A DNA stretch of 64,000 bases, taken from assembly GCA_004794655.1 (NCBI GenBank), contig SMMW01000178.1, forward strand, positions 248,001 through 312,000, written 5' to 3'. The notes under the pieces are model-generated. The model was given only the letters and a program-made list of their open reading frames with translations, was not told the DNA's origin and searched no databases. The DNA comes from Marisa cornuarietis (Eukaryota > Mollusca > Gastropoda > Architaenioglossa > Ampullariidae). The translations under genes and the position numbers were made by a program. Numbering within the stretch: the stretch's first letter is position 1; each line of letters opens with the position of its first letter. Of this stretch, positions 11,233 to 22,313 are shown piece after piece.

Positions 11233-13398
11233 ATAATAATAATAATAGTGAAGATTTTTATAGCGCATATTCACACTCATAGAGAGCATGCTCTTAGCGC
11301 TTAAAACGAGGAAGAGACGTGGACTAAGTAGACACAGAACAAAGGGGACGAAAGAAAACGACAGTACTGACGAAACAGAAAACATTAAAAGGCATCAAGT
11401 AACAGGAACAGAGAAATATAGTGATTCTGCGAGAAAGATGGGTAAAGTAGGAAGGGGGCGGGGTTAAGAAGGACGAGCATTGTGCGGACTGTGTTAGGAG
11501 AAATGCTGAAGGAAGAGGTGCGTTTTCAGTGCAGATTTGAAAGATTCAGTTGTAGGAAGGTGGCGGATATGGAAAGGAAGAGAGTTCCATTGTTTTGCAG
11601 CACAGTAGCCAAAAGTCCTGTGACCATATGTTGTTGTTCTGGTGACAGGAACAGTTAGAGTACGGTCGTCAGACGAAGAGCGTAGTTGTCTGGCCGGAGA
11701 GTAAGGTATGAGAAGTTCAGAGAAATATTCAGGACAGGAGCCAGCAAAGAAATTAAAACACAGCACAGACAGTTTGTACTGAATGCGAGAACGGATGGGT
11801 AGCCAGTGTAGAAAACGAAGGAGAGGAGTGACATGGTCCCGTTTCCTTGCTCTAAGCACCAGACGCGCAGCAGAGTTCTGTACTCTCTGGAGTCTCTCAA
11901 TGAGGTAGTCAGGGCAGCCTGCCAGCAAGGAGTTGCAGTAGTCAAGTCGAGAAAGAACAAACGCACAGACAAGAGTGTTGGTAGCGCGTGTAGAGAGAAA
12001 GTGACGGATAGCACTGATCTTACGGAGCTCATAATAGGCAGACCGACAGACAGATGCTACATGTCTATCGAGTGTCATGTCATCAGAGACAATAAATCCC
12101 AGATTCCTAACAGATGACGTGAAGGTGATGTTGCTGTCGCCCACCTTGATGTGATTGGGCAGACTGACGAGTGAAGGTTGATGTCTTCTTCTATGGCACA
12201 AGAGGGCTTCCGTTTTATCATCATTTAGTTTAAGCTTGTTTTTTAGCATCCAGCCCTTGATATCACTGATACAAGCTTCTATAGAGCTAATAGCAGAGTA
12301 AGACTCAGCTGGCGGAGTGGAACAGTAAAGCTGCGTGTCATCAGCATAGGATTGATGAGAAACCTGGTGAGACCGGATGCATGATGAAAGGGGCTTAGTA
12401 TACAGGATGAACAGAACTGGGCCAAGTACTGAGCCTTGGGGAACACCACAGAAAAGTGAAGCAGGGCGAGATGTCTGACCATCAACTGACACAGTCTGGG
12501 TCCTATCAGTGAGATAGGAGTTGAACCATGAGAGGGCAGGTCCAGAAATCCCGTAGAGGGTGTGAAGTCTGTGAAGAAGCAGAGAGTGGTCTATAGTGTC
12601 AAATGCAGCAGACAGGTCCAGTAGGGTTAATGGAGAGACATCACCACTGTCAAGAGCAGATAATATGTCTGTTGTTACTTTAATAAGAGTGGTCTCGGTG
12701 CTGTGGAAAGGTCTATACGCCGACTGAGCTTGTGGGATAAGATGGTGCTCTTGTAAGTAGGCCCAGAGCTGTGTCAAAACTATTTTCTCTATGATCTTAG
12801 AGAGAAAAGACAAGTTGGAAACTGGATGGTAGTTGTTCAGGACATTGACGTCAAGCGTGGATTTCTTTAGAAGTGGCCTCACCACCGCATTTTTGAACAA
12901 AGATGGGAAAACACCTGACGACAGGCTGACATTTACAATATTAGTGATGGCAGGAAGTAGAGTATCTAGGCACTCGAGCAGAAGGCTTGTGGGCATCGGA
13001 TCTAACTCGCAAGTTGTTGGTTTAGCTTTTAGGATAACCGCTTTCACATCGGTCTCAGAGACTGGTAGGAACTTGGACATGGAGCATCCTGGGAGGACAT
13101 CACAGGAGATGCTGTCAAGCGCCGACACAGAGTCTAAAGATGATCGAATGTCCAATATCTTGCTGGTGAAATAATCACTAAAAACTTGCGGCAGCAGTGA
13201 AGCAGGGTAGGCAGTAGGCAGTGGTGTTGCTGTCTTAGATCGAGTCATTTGAGAGCAGATGCCAAAGAGCTTTTTGGAGGAGGTGCAGTTAATTATTTGG
13301 CCCTGAAGATATGATGCTTTAGCCGCATAAATGCATTTTGCAACGCTTCGCTTTGCGGCATTATAAATTTCTTTGTGGATGGCGAGTCCAGTCTCAAA
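11233..13398 (-). mobile_element. 5'-truncated L2/CR1-type LINE
   Basis: The element reads on the minus strand. Its coding part (next entry) is followed by about 260 bp of 3' UTR and ends in an ATT-repeat tail (11233-11246 on the plus strand), preceded by the words GCGCTATAAAAATCTTCACT. A GCGCTAT...TTCACTATT ending is characteristic of L2/CR1-type LINE 3' ends in many animals. The 5' end is truncated near 13398, where the protein similarity stops and a 13-bp duplicated word (ACCAAACACGAT) lies. No endonuclease domain is present, as expected of a truncated copy. Confidence 0.85.
11494..13397 (-). CDS. Reverse transcriptase of the L2/CR1-type LINE (5' truncated)
   Basis: An uninterrupted frame runs from about 13397 to the stop at 11494. 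The automatic start at 13473 adds about 26 residues of flanking sequence with no family likeness. Numbered from that start, reverse transcriptase motifs are LDLSAAFDT (285-293, first catalytic Asp), GVPQGSVLGP (343-352) and YADD (376-379, catalytic pair); then a thumb region and a C-terminus ending in FKSALKTHLF, typical of L2/CR1 proteins. The protein would copy LINE RNA at a nicked target. The lack of stops or frameshifts over about 1.9 kb points to a fairly recent insertion, but without the endonuclease part it is not autonomous. Confidence 0.85.
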
Positions 13399-14710
13399 TA
13401 CCAAACACGATACCAAACACGATAACAGGGCTTCGCAACAGACACACTGTTGGCGCGCGCTGGGAGATACCAATCCTGTGCCTACAGATCTCTGACCGAA
13501 TGTAAAGAGCCAAGTATGGAATGATCCCGCTATCAGTGAAAACTTTTTTCAACCTTTTAGACATTTTATGTTTTTTCACCGTAAACATTTAAAAATGACT
13601 ATAATGTTACACACAGACTGAACTGACCAGATTAAAACGTGTGTATCAAGTATCACCGTTAATATATTTTTCCGAAAGAAGGCATTTTGCACGATCATAT
13701 TTTCCCCATTGCGTGAAATGAGGTGCGTAAAGTCTCTCAGCATAATCAAAATAAATTGTATTACCTGTTGTGGGATACCTTATTGGATCTATATATATCA
13801 AGGTTTTTAATTTGCAAAAGGTTTGCCGAGCAGTATAACTTCTAATTAAACTTTTCGATTGCATATTGCATTTCAGTTTTCAGTCTGTCAGTGCATTTGT
13901 TTGCCTAATCGTGAAGATCTAGTGAAGGAGAGAACGAATGTGCAAACATAGAAATAGGTATGTAAGTCACTGTCTTGTAAATATCCAGACAGTATGCACG
14001 GTTGTTAGTCAGCTCCAGCAATGTCTGTTCCGGTCTTTCCGTCAGCTGTCGTTCTCACTCAGTTCTATCGGTCCTTCACTATCTCATTACTTTTTTTTTT
14101 CTTTATTTCCTCACCCTAGCAAAGAAAAACAATACAGACTCGATCCCTGGTTAATATCAGTTTTAAGATCACCATGCAGCACCGAGCAGAGTAACATACT
14201 TGTCTTAACCCTCTTAATTAGCACGACAGAAAAATGTGACATTACAATGACTGGCTTATAACTGAAGACATTGAATACGACAGTGGGTGAAGTTTGTTTT
14301 TCATTATTGTTGGGAGGCAGACCAAGAAGCCTACATTTTTGTAAAGAAGAAAGCTTGAACTTTGCATTAAATGTAATGAAAATCGCCTTGCACGTGCTAC
14401 CCGGAAAAGCCACCATCGTGGCCAAAGTAACAAGCAAATCTTTAGAACATCGCGATCACTACTCATCTCCACGATTCCTCATCACGTGTCGTGAAATCTC
14501 ACGCGATCTTAATATAGTATAACAATTGGTACATTTTTATACTTTTCTATACTGCTAGCACGTGATCTTTTGTTATGCCTTAGCGGATGAATAAAATTGT
14601 ACTTGTTCATGCTTCTGTTTCGGAAGAAACGCATCAAATTGTAATTAAAATAATTCTTTCGTGAAATAAAGGTTCGTAAAATGACAATATTCCATCCTTA
14701 CCCCTCTTAT
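13399..14710. other. Gene-free stretch between LINE and tRNA gene
   Basis: AT-rich sequence without recognised coding exons, terminal repeats or RNA genes. Short frames on both strands overlap each other and have no domain signature. Confidence 0.4.
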
Positions 14711-14718
14711 AAAAAAAA
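14711..14718 (-). terminator. RNA polymerase III terminator of the minus-strand tRNA-Asn
   Basis: Eight A residues on the plus strand (T8 on the minus strand) begin 8 nt after the 3' end of the tRNA gene, a normal Pol III stop signal. Confidence 0.8.
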
Positions 14719-14726
14719 TCACTACA

Positions 14727-14733
14727 CGTCCCT

Positions 14734-14794
<61 letters not shown>

Positions 14795-14800
14795 AGAGAC
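14727..14800 (-). tRNA. tRNA-Asn (anticodon GTT)
   Basis: The 74-nt sequence on the minus strand folds into a standard cloverleaf: acceptor GTCTCTG pairs with CAGGGAC, D arm contains the A box TGGCGCAATCGG, the anticodon loop CTGTTAA has GTT at 14764-14766, and the T arm is GGTGG-TTCAAGC-CCACC with discriminator G. No intron. The 7-bp acceptor stem is G-C closed at position 7, unlike the plus-strand copy. Confidence 0.96.
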
Positions 14801-16561
14801 CAGTTGCCATGCTGGTACTTGTCATTGGAGTTTTTCTTTTCTTTCTTTTTACTGAGCAAAGAGCACAAATTACAATATTTTATGGTCTTTGCTGTGCGTC
14901 ACTCGTGTTTACAACAAAAAAAGAAGTGCAGACAGCGGTCTCTAAAAATCTGTCGCCGCACAAAAACTGCTTTAATGTAAGTAAGTTTTTAAAATTCTGT
15001 TTTTTTATGTTTGAGGTACTATCTGGTCTCATTTTTATTACTTCCTCATCGCTTGAATCTTCAACAAAAATTAGATTAGATGTCCCATTTTGATTCGTCC
15101 TACAAAATGAGCAAGTATGTAAACTTACAGTGACGTACTGCAGGAGTGCAGTTTGTTTTGCACGACCCGAGCGCAGAAAAAGAAAGAAATTGGTACGCGC
15201 CAAACTTATTTAGGGGGCCTATTGAATGAATCATGAAATTTCACGTGAATCACGCACCTGTAGGCCACTTGCTACCTTTCCGTGACTGATATAGTGCTCT
15301 GTTTTGTTACAGCACGGACTTGTATTACACGTCCGTTTTTACAGTGAGAGAGGTATGACAAATATCTTTGGTTCCCAAGATATTAGAATAAGCAAAGGTT
15401 CAACCTTTACTGGCCCTCACATTGAAAAAAAACCAAACGAATTAAAGCTCTACGTACATTACTCAAAACAAAAACACTACACTGAGAGAAGACAGAGTAT
15501 TGGATTACATGCACACAGATAGGAGTTGAGATCTTATTTTTATAAGGACTTTTACTTTTAAGTAATAAAAAAGATATAACTATGGTATACGTCTGATTTG
15601 CTTACTTTGGATGGTAGGCCTCTGTAATCAAATGTTTTTAATTTGATATAATTTCATGTTGTAGGAGATATGCTTCAGAACTGGTATAGACTGGATTCCG
15701 TTTGCTGGAGGTTTGAAGAAAGGCTGTTTCACTGAATGCTACATGAGTATATTAATTTTAAGTTTGTCTGCAGTAAGACTATTTTTGGTATGGGTCTATA
15801 GGAATATTGAATTTGAGAAGCCCCCTTGCATTTTTGATGGGAAATAAGGTAGAAAAAATATAGAGGACATATTTTTACCGGATAGTATTTTATAGATAAG
15901 CATATTATATACTGCTTTTGTTGAAGTTCGGTTTGTTTTCAGTGGTATAGGAGCCCTTGATACGGGAATCACGTATGTGTGTACTGGACTGTATTGATAA
16001 ATAAATAAATAGAGAGAGAGAGAGAAGATGTTCACTTCCCTTGCCATGGATACTGTTTCTGAGACAGCGTGACCAAACAAAAATTGTCATCAGAAATTAA
16101 ATGTCTTCCCTGACAACTGCTTGCACGCTTATGGATTTTTTTATCGAGCGTCCAGTTTATCTTAATCAGCTCATTACCACCCTCTCTCTTTCTCGTGTGG
16201 TGTGTGTGCGTGTGTGTGTGCGGTGCTCATCTACCCCTGTAGTAGCTCCCATCATGACGTCCTTAGAGAATTGAGATAACAAAAATTAAATTACTGGCAT
16301 GTAGAGCTGTGGGCGGGAAATGTCAAGAGAAGATTTAACCTCGCCTAATCAAGTTGTACAGTATACAGCTCAACCAGCGCGAAGTGCTCCAGTTGAAAAA
16401 GTTCTTACAAACAGCCGTATATTTCCCTCTCAGCACTTAGACCACACTGAAGGCAAAGTAAATACTTAAAGTCCGACAAGAAGATTTTGCGGATGGAGGG
16501 AGGAAGTGGAGAGAGAGAGAGAGAGACAAATCAACCTACAGCGTTCCTCCACGTCCATGCA
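14801..16561. other. Stretch between the two tRNA-Asn genes
   Basis: No gene was recognised. At about 15660-15930 lies a diverged interspersed repeat that also occurs at about 23370-23630. A GA microsatellite is at 16012-16026 and a GT-rich run at about 16198-16221. The rest is AT-rich unique-looking sequence. Confidence 0.4.
15660..15930. repeat. Diverged interspersed repeat, copy 1
   Basis: This segment shares ordered words with 23370-23630: GTATAGACTGGATTC / GTATAGATTGGATTC, GGCTGTTTCACTGAATGCTA / GGTGTTCCACAGAATGCTA, TGAGTAT, GACATATTTTTAC / GACATTTTTAC, and TTTTGTTGAAGTTCGGT / TTTTGTTGAATTTCAGT. The two are old copies of one repeat. Translated fragments do not match a family I can name. 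Confidence 0.55.
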
Positions 16562-16567
16562 GTCTCT

Positions 16568-16618
<51 letters not shown>

Positions 16619-16635
16619 GAGCCCACCTAGGGACG
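16562..16635 (+). tRNA. tRNA-Asn (anticodon GTT)
   Basis: A 74-nt cloverleaf with acceptor GTCTCTG, A box TGGCGCAATCGG, anticodon loop CTGTTAA (GTT at 16596-16598) and T arm GGTGG-TTCGAGC-CCACC. It differs from the minus-strand copy at two positions: the T loop (G instead of A) and the base before AGGGAC (T instead of C), which turns the seventh acceptor pair into G-T. A TTTTT stop signal follows at 16643-16647. Overlapping protein frames here are chance. Confidence 0.96.
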
Positions 16636-16642
16636 TCTCCTC

Positions 16643-16647
16643 TTTTT
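16643..16647 (+). terminator. RNA polymerase III terminator of the plus-strand tRNA-Asn
   Basis: A T5 run starts 8 nt after the tRNA 3' end. Confidence 0.75.
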
Positions 16648-17640
16648 GTTTGGTTTTTGTCTTTTATTTGGTTTATAATTACATCATTTCCCTTCAACCG
16701 TAGGCTCTGTTTGGAAAAGAAATAAAGTGTTATTGTGCACATGTGACATTGTGGCTAACTCAGAATAAATAGTTCTGAATGAGTGGTCAAGGGTTTGAGC
16801 CTTATTGTTGAAAACCGAGGTATTTTCCTCACAATATCAACATGATAGAACCGAGGCACAAGATTTGATCCATGTTCAACAAAATGGAACTTATCCGTAG
16901 ACTTGATACGCGTTTCTCTAAGGTCCTTGAGTCCTTCTTGGGCTTTTACAAACGTGCCAGTATCGCTTGTCTTTTCTAGAGATACACAAACACTCGTAAA
17001 GTAAGCATGTCAAGATCCGCGTATGAAGACAAGAAGACGAGAAAGAAGAAGAAGAAGAAAAAAAAAAAAACCGGGGGAGGCGGGGAAAGAGATGTGATTA
17101 CTTCACAAGGGGACACAACTAGCAACTTAAACAAGAAAGACAAATTCTGTAGTTCCCTCCCTTAGACCCAGACTCCCGATAAATCGTAGGCTACGTTGGT
17201 CGATGCATCTTGCTTCGTAAGGTGTTTATTTTCAATGTTCTTAGGTGTTGTCGTTGGCTCCAAATGAAAGGTGAAAAAAATCTACTGCGGAAAGCAAGTT
17301 GTGACTTACCTCTGGTACGCCTGGCAAAAGTGCACATTGTGAGAATATCAATGAGATAGTGTGTGTGTGTGTGTGTGTGTGTTATTCACATGTATGGCTA
17401 CAATTATTCTCTCAATGCTCATGACTCCAAACACATAACGATGTCTATAACAGTGCTTCTAGTCCCGAGAGAAAAAAAACCACTGGGACTATCTGAGCAC
17501 GGATTCGCATTATACGCCGGTAATTTGAGGGGCTATGAGAGCTGGTCGCCAAGGCCGCCTCTTGTTTAAGTTTATCTTTTTAAGTTAAATGTGGATGGGC
17601 GCGGTTGTAGCCTTCCTGCACTCCTTTAGTGATGTCATGA
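16648..17640. other. Gene-free stretch
   Basis: Nothing coding was recognised. It holds a purine run (GAAGAAGAAG then A-rich) at about 17035-17070 and a GT microsatellite at about 17361-17381. Confidence 0.4.
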
Positions 17641-18171
17641 CACCACCATGTCGACACCAGTCACTTCTCTCACGTTGTCCTCGCCTTGGGTTTGCCGAAC
17701 CAAAGTTTCACGTAGCTTCCAGACCAACCAGCCGTGTCGCCGGACCACGCCATTAAAATTATTCGTTAGAATGAGTCTGATTGTATCGATATTCCTTGAC
17801 TCCTATTTGGGAATGCGGAGGGGGAGGACAGAAAACTGCCGATGTAAGGTTTGACGCTAAGGTCAAGGTTACACAGCCAGCCAGCGCGCAGCTGCAGTCA
17901 CGTGTATGACCCGGCGCGCACGTGTTGCAATCGCGCGACTGCGCGTCGTCTGCTCAGCCCCCAGACGCACGTAAACAGTAACGGCGCTTTCGATTTTATT
18001 CTCCCTTCCCACGTTGGCGGCAGCCACAGCAGACGACAGCGTCAAAGAGAAGTCGTTTCCCTTTCGCCGCTCTTGTCAAGACAAGACAACGCGCGTCGTC
18101 AGCCACGTCCAACGTTCAGCCGAGCTCAGTGATCGTGTGGACCTGACGGCCCTCTCACCTGACCCACATCG
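17641..18171 (+). promoter_or_regulatory. GC/CpG-rich block ending in a strong splice donor; candidate promoter and 5' exon
   Basis: From about 17870 the sequence is markedly CpG-rich (for example CGCGCGACTGCGCGTCG). It ends at ATCG|GTAAGT (donor GT at 18172-18173), a near-consensus donor, after which composition turns AT-rich. A TCAGT initiator-like word lies at about 18125. The pattern fits a transcription start and non-coding first exon on the plus strand. The nearest plus-strand gene with a missing 5' exon is the nuclear receptor, whose first coding exon opens with an acceptor at 31404-31405. No transcript evidence is available here. Confidence 0.4.
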
Positions 18172-19063
18172 GTAAGTACCCGCTCTTCCTTTCACCTTCT
18201 TCCCGATAAACTGTACCTACTACTAAAGATGAAGGACTTGATAATTTTTTTTTTAATCCGTTCTCCGTTTAACCAGAGCGTAAGGAAGCCGTACACAACT
18301 ACGTCCTTTTACGTGATCTCGCCCTTTCGACAACTGACGCGAGATTACTAGAGAGTCGCATTAGTATCATCCTTTCTCCTGTCATCCGCGTCACCACCAT
18401 TACCACCACTTTCTACCGACCTTCTAAATGTGAAGGAGCATGCTAGTTGATGCTTTCAGTTCAGCGACTTTCTGCGCATCTTTGATCAGCGTTCATTCAC
18501 GATAAACATGCGCTTAATACTAATAAACATCTTCCTACTAACCGTAATGTTCGTTAACTAATATAAACCTTTATAATAAATAAGCCTTCATTTACGAGTG
18601 ATGAATGTCTTTTTAATAATAAAACGTGCGTTTATAAAAATCCTGTGTTTACGAATAATAAGCCTACATTAACGAGTAATAAGGGTGGTTTTAGGAAAAA
18701 CAAAACGTGTTTATGAATGATAAATTTGTGTGCAAACGTGATAAACAGTGATTTCGATATGAAAGTATCATTTGAAGAGTAATAGTGCAGACTTGTCAAG
18801 GCAAAAGTTAACCTCCTCTAACGGTTGCCAGAAACATTAATAATTTATTTTATCTTTTTACATTGTTGTTTCCGCAAGATTTTATTATTTATTGAAAACA
18901 ATATAAACAGAAACATATTCAATCAGCGATATGCATTTTATAAGAACAGCAAACATCACCTTACCTTCTGCGTCACTATATTTTTCAAGTTTATTTATTT
19001 GTCTCTGCCTTCTTTTTTTCTATGAAATGTGCGAAAAGTGATCTTTCTGAACATCTCCTCCTG
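18172..19063. other. Gene-free stretch after the candidate 5' exon
   Basis: AT-rich, with repeated words such as ACGAGTAATAAG and ACGAATAATAAG between about 18480 and 18740 that suggest a very degenerate short repeat. No gene was recognised. Confidence 0.35.
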
Positions 19064-19294
19064 GGGCCAGTTGCACAACACGTTTCTAAACCTTAAAACT
19101 GTTCTAAAGAGGCAAAATCTCTTCTAAGCCATTTTGATCCTTTGCAGAAAAACAAACAAAAAATTGTACTGACAGGACGGAAAGTCAGACCTAAACAACT
19201 TTATCATACATAAAGCAGTTTTAGTCTTAACAATTCTAAATAGAGTTAAGGCCTAAAAGTGTTTAAAATTAGAAATGTGTTGTGCAACTGGCCC
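19064..19294. mobile_element. 231-bp MITE with GGGCCAGTTGCAC ends
   Basis: The left end GGGCCAGTTGCACAACACGT and the reverse complement of the right end (GGGCCAGTTGCACAACACAT) match for about 30 bp with few changes. CTG flanks both sides (19061-19063 and 19295-19297). Ends beginning GGG and a 3-bp target duplication fit PIF/Harbinger-derived MITEs; the class is inference. A more diverged relative lies at 48339-48620. Confidence 0.8.
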
Positions 19295-21864
19295 CTGACC
19301 GCAAGGGCAGAAGTTGATGAAGATCCGCCCACCTAAGGTTATAAACGGTTGAAGTTTTCATGTTCTCCTTGAAGTGTGACGTCATGGTTGTACACAACGC
19401 AAAGCAAAAGCAGTGAGAATTTATCAAAGTGATTTGTCAGTTTCCGAGATTCAGTTGTGAGTTATGGAGGAGAATAGCATTTTTATCTCTCTAGAAAACA
19501 TGTATAATAAATTGCTCATAATGCACAGTGAGCCACTTTAAGTAGCCCGCCTCCTTTAATACCTACATAGCTCACCTCGTCCGAATGTATTAGAGGAGGC
19601 TGGCTACTTATAAGTGGCCCACTCTGTATTATTTTTTGCTTCATCAATCAGACACAGAAGATCCCTCCTCCTCCTTCCCCTTAATTTCTCTAGGACTTGA
19701 CCAACGAAGTTATCTCGAAAATGTTTTTAGCCAGCCAGTAACTGTCTAATGCTCTAGACAAGGAACTACTGATTTCAAAAGCGGAATAAATTCTCTGTAG
19801 TTTTATACCTTGGAATATATTTCTTACATGCTGTCCAGATTGAGTTAAAGAAATGCAAAGAGAAAGTAGCAATGAAACGTTGTAATGCGTGATTGAAATA
19901 TTTCTTCATTCCAACGACTGAAGAAACTGTAGTTGTGTATCTACACCAACGGAAACAGATGGACGTCACCCAAGAATGGGTAGACATGTATCATGTGCTG
20001 CACCAGATTTAAACTTTTATTTTCGTATGAATACAGATTAATCAAAAACTGGTAGCAACAATGATGACGACGACGATGATGATGGAAGGTATAGGAATAT
20101 ATGTACAGGGAGCTGTTTCAGTGTCAAGAAGAAATGTTTTTGCAAGAAACATGATAGACCTATCGTGTGGGCTTTGATCTCAGCTATTGACAGAAGAAAT
20201 GGGCAGGTGCAATCTGGGGATGTATAGTTATTTTTAGATCGTTGCTGGTGTTCACGTGTTGCAGGATTTTACACGAGAATAACACATTAGAGCGAAAACC
20301 AAATCGTTGATGTCTGTTTGATGCATTCTCCATCTTTCACGATGTATTGATGATCAGCAGGTCTCCCAAATCTTGTGAGGATATCTGAAACCTGGAGGTT
20401 TACACACTAATTCTCTCATGCTTGCGCAGTCTTTTGTTCTGTATTCCTATTTCTCGGATGAGGGATCAAAGGCTAAGCAGAGACCAAAATAAAATAAAGT
20501 TGTTGCAAAAACACGCCATTAATATTTATTTGTTTGTTTATTAATTAAGAAAAGCACGCACCCATGTTCACCTAAATTTAAGCTACAAACGCCACTGAAC
20601 ACGGCATTGAGTGTCACGGTCTCGAGGATCTGCTAATGAGGGGTAAGGGGTTGGCTAGTCAGTCTAGTCACTAGTTAGTTAGCTAGTCACTCGACCTGAG
20701 CTCGTGTCTGTCGTCTTTCAAAAACGCACGTGAAAGCTGCGACTTTCCACAGCTCATACTTCGCAAACATGAGCTCTTATCCTCCTTCCTCCATGCGCAG
20801 ATTTTGATCAGGAGTATTTTCTAAAGAATTAATTACACTTATTTAAATAAATATTTTGCATTTGCTTTTTATTTTCCTTTCAGCGAAAGCAGATCTTAAA
20901 GTTTATGAGTACTCACATGTATTGCCAAAAGGAGTATTTTAACTTTTCGTCGAGCATTTTTCACGTTTTTCTTTCGGGTTGAATGCTCATTTAAATGGCA
21001 TATGTTAGTGAAATTCTAGCCTAATGCCTTTTACAGGCGTCATAACAGCTGAATAATTTCAACATGTAAACTCTCTGATGACATGTTGAGGCTGGTGCCC
21101 GATAACAACGTAGAGGCCATAATATCCCAGTAATGTCAACACGCCGCAAAATAACTGGGTTTGGTTTTCGCAAATTGATGACATCTGACCCTGTAATATT
21201 TTGGTGGCTTTTATATTTTAGCATCTTGGTGACACGTGAGAAAGTAATGTATGGGTAACGAGATATGTTTGACGCAGTACTCTTCAATATGCTTAAGGCT
21301 ACACAGAATATTCCTGAAGATATAATATTCCGGTGATTTTGTAACATTTCTGGTGTCATCGGGGGGATAATCTTTGTGTTAGCTGTCTGAGCTGGCGTTG
21401 GTGGGTAAAGCTGTAATGCTGTCATTGTAACTACTACCTACTACCTTTGTAACACAGGCCTGAAAGTGTGGTGACAACAGACACTACAACAGGTCACACG
21501 CACCAGCTCTTGACAAATCACCACCTTTACTTATCCCAGTGGGCAATTACAACTAGAGAAGTGTGTTCAGTTACAAAAGTTATAAAAACAGTTCGGAAAA
21601 AAGGAAACAGAACAAACGCTGGTTACAAGATAGGGATAAGGCAAGTGGTGCATCATAACAAAACACAAAAGCACGCAGTCTGACGCTAAAAACCATTCTT
21701 AAGACACACCTGCAACATCACACACCCAAACAACTGACACTTCAACTGTGGTTGAACAGGTGGACTGCGGAGGGTTGACACGATTTCAAGTACCTGTTAC
21801 TTCTACACTTGGGCATAGCATAACATTTGTCGGGCTTACAAATTCTCTTGCTTTCTTCATCACG
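19295..21864. other. Gene-free stretch
   Basis: No exon, RNA gene or element was recognised. A full CRE palindrome TGACGTCA occurs at 19377-19384. Short repeats of TAGTCA/TAGTTAG words lie at about 20650-20690. Small reading frames overlap on both strands. Confidence 0.35.
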
Positions 21865-22313
21865 AAAGGGCTTGACATTATAACATCATAATAATGCTTG
21901 ATGTTATAACATCATGGTGGTGCTTAACATTATACCATCACCGTATCGCTTGATCTTATCACATCATCGTTGTGTTGGCTCTCATAACATCACCGTAATG
22001 CTTGATATCATAACATCACCGTAATGCTTGATATCATAACATCATCGTAATGCTTGATATCATAGCATCACCGTAATGCTTGATATCATAACATCACTGT
22101 AATGCTTGATATCATAATATTACTTCAATGCTTGATATCATAACATCACCCTAATGCTTGATATCATAACATCATCGTAATGCTTGATATCATAACATCA
22201 CTGTAATGCTTGATATCATAACATCACTGTAATGCTTGATATCATAACATCACTGTAATGCTTGATATCATAACATCACTGTAATGCTTGATATCATAAC
22301 ATCACCGTTCAAA
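21865..22313. repeat. Minisatellite, 26-bp unit, about 17 copies
   Basis: The unit is about CGTAATGCTTGATATC followed by ATAACATCAC. The left four to five copies (21865-21980) are much diverged; the copies from about 21985 rightward are nearly identical, with CACCG and CACTG variants. The array ends at the word CACCGTTCAAAGC. Confidence 0.9.

Noticed and set aside
11655..13174. Frames on both strands inside the LINE
   Set aside because: Shadows of the reverse transcriptase reading frame.
21865..22313. CRISPR-like direct repeats
   Set aside because: The 26-bp units abut without unique spacers and the genome is eukaryotic; it is a minisatellite.
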